DNA of 64,000 nucleotides from contig CAJTZM010000011.1 in NCBI GenBank assembly GCA_910583935.1, forward strand, positions 1 through 64,000. The letters are read 5' to 3'. The notes beneath the pieces were generated by a model, which did no database searches, had not been told where the DNA came from, and saw only the letters and a list, made by a program, of their open reading frames with translations. A program made the translations under genes and the position numbers. This DNA is from an uncultured Oscillospiraceae bacterium (lineage in GTDB: Bacteria > Bacillota > Clostridia > Oscillospirales > Ruminococcaceae). The stretch's first letter is position 1, and every line of letters starts with the position of its first letter. Below, one piece after another: positions 62,997 through 64,000 of the stretch.

Positions 62997-63812
62997 CTAC
63001 ACCACCGGCACCAGAATTTTCGTGCGGTATTCCTTGGCGTCCGCTGTTGTAAAATCACCCATTACATATTCCTCAAAGCAGAATTTTCCAACCGTCATTT
63101 GCTGTTTTTCCGCATCGTGCATCACCCGGAGAAAGCTCTGGTACAGCTTTTGCGGCTCCCCTTTATGGTAGGTCACCAGGTAATGGCCCTGGGGACGGAT
63201 AACCACAGCGTCCGGATGGTAGGCAGGGTCGGCGTGGACATAAATATGCGAGGAGATGCTCAGCCACTTTCCGTCCACATACCGGACGGGGATGATCGTC
63301 CCCCAGCCGCGGTACTCGAACAGCTCCTTTTTCCGGCAAAAGCTGGAAAAAGCGGCCTTGACCTGACCAAAGGTCTCCCCATCCTCATATAAATTGCGGC
63401 TGAAGTAGCCATATTCGGTCTCGCAAAACTGTATGGAAACCGAATCGGTATCCGCTGCCAGCGCCTCTTTAATCCGCTTGCGGCAGATTTCCATGGATTG
63501 CTTGAGATCCGCCAGCCGGCGCATCTCCCGTTCCAGCTGCTCCTCTCTTTTTTGCAGGATCTCCTCCAGCTTCTGTGGAGAGCGGCTGTTTAAATAATGA
63601 TCAATCTCCTTGAGCGGGAGCCCGATTTCCTTGAGCTGCGCGATGCTGGAAAAATCCGAGTACTGCCGGTTGATATAATAGCGGTATCCGTTCTCCTCTG
63701 TCACCGCCGGGGTAAATAGTCCAATATCGTCATAATGGATCAGTGTATGCTTGGTCACGCCATTGATCTTTGCAAATTCACCGATGCTGTACCTTTTGTC
63801 CTCTTCCGGCAT
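62997..63812 (-). CDS. MerR family regulator with GyrI-like ligand domain
   Basis: A 271-residue regulator: MerR winged helix (YSIGEFAKINGVTKHTLIHYD, then GYRYYINRQYSDFSSI), a coiled coil (about 80-115) and a C-terminal GyrI-like drug-binding part with GYFSRNLYEDGETFGQV and YLVTYHKGEP. The layout is that of BmrR/BltR-type drug sensors. Its stop lies 24 nt before the lsa promoter on the same strand, so it may activate that gene. Its own promoter is at 63847-63875. Confidence 0.87.
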   Translation of the reverse strand: MPEEDKRYSIGEFAKINGVTKHTLIHYDDIGLFTPAVTEENGYRYYINRQYSDFSSIAQLKEIGLPLKEIDHYLNSRSPQKLEEILQKREEQLEREMRRLADLKQSMEICRKRIKEALAADTDSVSIQFCETEYGYFSRNLYEDGETFGQVKAAFSSFCRKKELFEYRGWGTIIPVRYVDGKWLSISSHIYVHADPAYHPDAVVIRPQGHYLVTYHKGEPQKLYQSFLRVMHDAEKQQMTVGKFCFEEYVMGDFTTADAKEYRTKILVPVV

Positions 63813-63846
63813 AGAGGTCTCTCCCTTCCCATGTCCTTACAAGTTT

Positions 63847-63875
63847 ATTATAAAATGGTTTTTTTAATTTGTAAA
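63847..63875 (-). promoter_or_regulatory. Promoter of merR, flanked by an inverted repeat
   Basis: On the minus strand TTTACA (63875-63870), 17 nt, TATAAT (63852-63847). CTTTACAA at the left end and TTGTAAGG at the right end form an inverted repeat around it, a possible operator. To the right, 63876-64000 shows no gene before the window ends. Confidence 0.65.
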
Positions 63876-64000
63876 GGCAAAAAAGGCGCTTATTCTTATG
63901 CTTATTCCACAAAAAACATCTAATTTTATAGGATAAATTAGAAAACTTTATCCATTTTCCTTGACCATCGGGTTACCCGATACTTTATATTAAAAAGCAG

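Noticed and set aside
1..64000. CRISPR arrays, rRNA genes and complete insertion sequences
   Set aside because: No regularly spaced direct repeats, no ribosomal RNA-like stretches and no transposase with terminal inverted repeats were recognised.

Overview
The window looks like chromosomal DNA of an anaerobic, spore-forming member of the Clostridia, probably an Oscillospiraceae/Ruminococcaceae-type organism. The clues are SpoVS with RNase Y and YmdB, the redox repressor Rex, an electron-bifurcating NfnAB pair, an Asp23/YloU plus FakA pair, a T-box-controlled thrS, and DUF896, DUF3788 and DUF4177 proteins. Ribosome binding sites are strong AGGAGG types and Rho-independent hairpins are frequent. 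GC content looks like the low to middle fifties by eye, with AT-richer stretches at 1-2650 and about 40900-43250. The assignment is inferred from gene content; no 16S gene is present.

Layout. Positions 161-2512 hold a tRNA-Arg with a collapsed integrative element: an integrase and an excisionase, both inactivated, bounded on the far side by a 46-nt copy of the 3' half of the tRNA. From 2.6 to 8.4 kb are manA, a secreted protein with an NPSTG sorting-type tail, pepP, bioY and two small genes. From 8.8 to 23.9 kb is housekeeping: recG converging on yloU-fakA, a peptide-binding lipoprotein, rny-ymdB-spoVS, thrS behind a T-box, fRMsr, rex and a PHP phosphatase. From 24.0 to 26.6 kb, aroF-tyrA-GNAT is preceded by a tyrosine-rich leader peptide and an attenuator. 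From 26.7 to 36.4 kb are tRNA-Leu, a TIM-barrel protein, nfnAB, a lipoprotein and a TetR-RND efflux operon. From 36.8 to 43.1 kb are a hybrid histidine kinase overlapping a solute-binding lipoprotein, and an AraC-GNAT fusion overlapping a MATE pump. From 43.4 to 47.1 kb are a two-gene SUF-like system and small accessory genes. From 47.2 to 56.3 kb is one ten-gene Mrp-type antiporter operon with four large antiporter-like subunits, divergent from nhaC. From 58.4 to 61.1 kb are patB behind an unusual palindromic leader, a 26-residue membrane peptide, and a larger protein starting with nearly the same sequence. From 61.2 to 63.9 kb are a MerR regulator and an Lsa-type ABC-F gene with a complete leader-peptide attenuator.

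How the genes work together. aroF and tyrA supply tyrosine and appear to be controlled by translation of Tyr codons. The Mrp complex, NhaC and NfnAB link sodium/proton gradients and redox balance, with Rex as a likely NADH sensor. TetR-RND, AraC-MATE and MerR/Lsa are three separate drug-response modules.

The best candidates for new biology are the Tyr attenuator before aroF (24003-24225), the Lsa attenuator (62717-62973), the palindrome/hairpin leader of patB (58440-58537), the small-peptide/large-protein pair sharing an N-terminus (60159-61065), and the stand-alone four-module Mrp complex. No CRISPR array, rRNA or intact mobile element was found.
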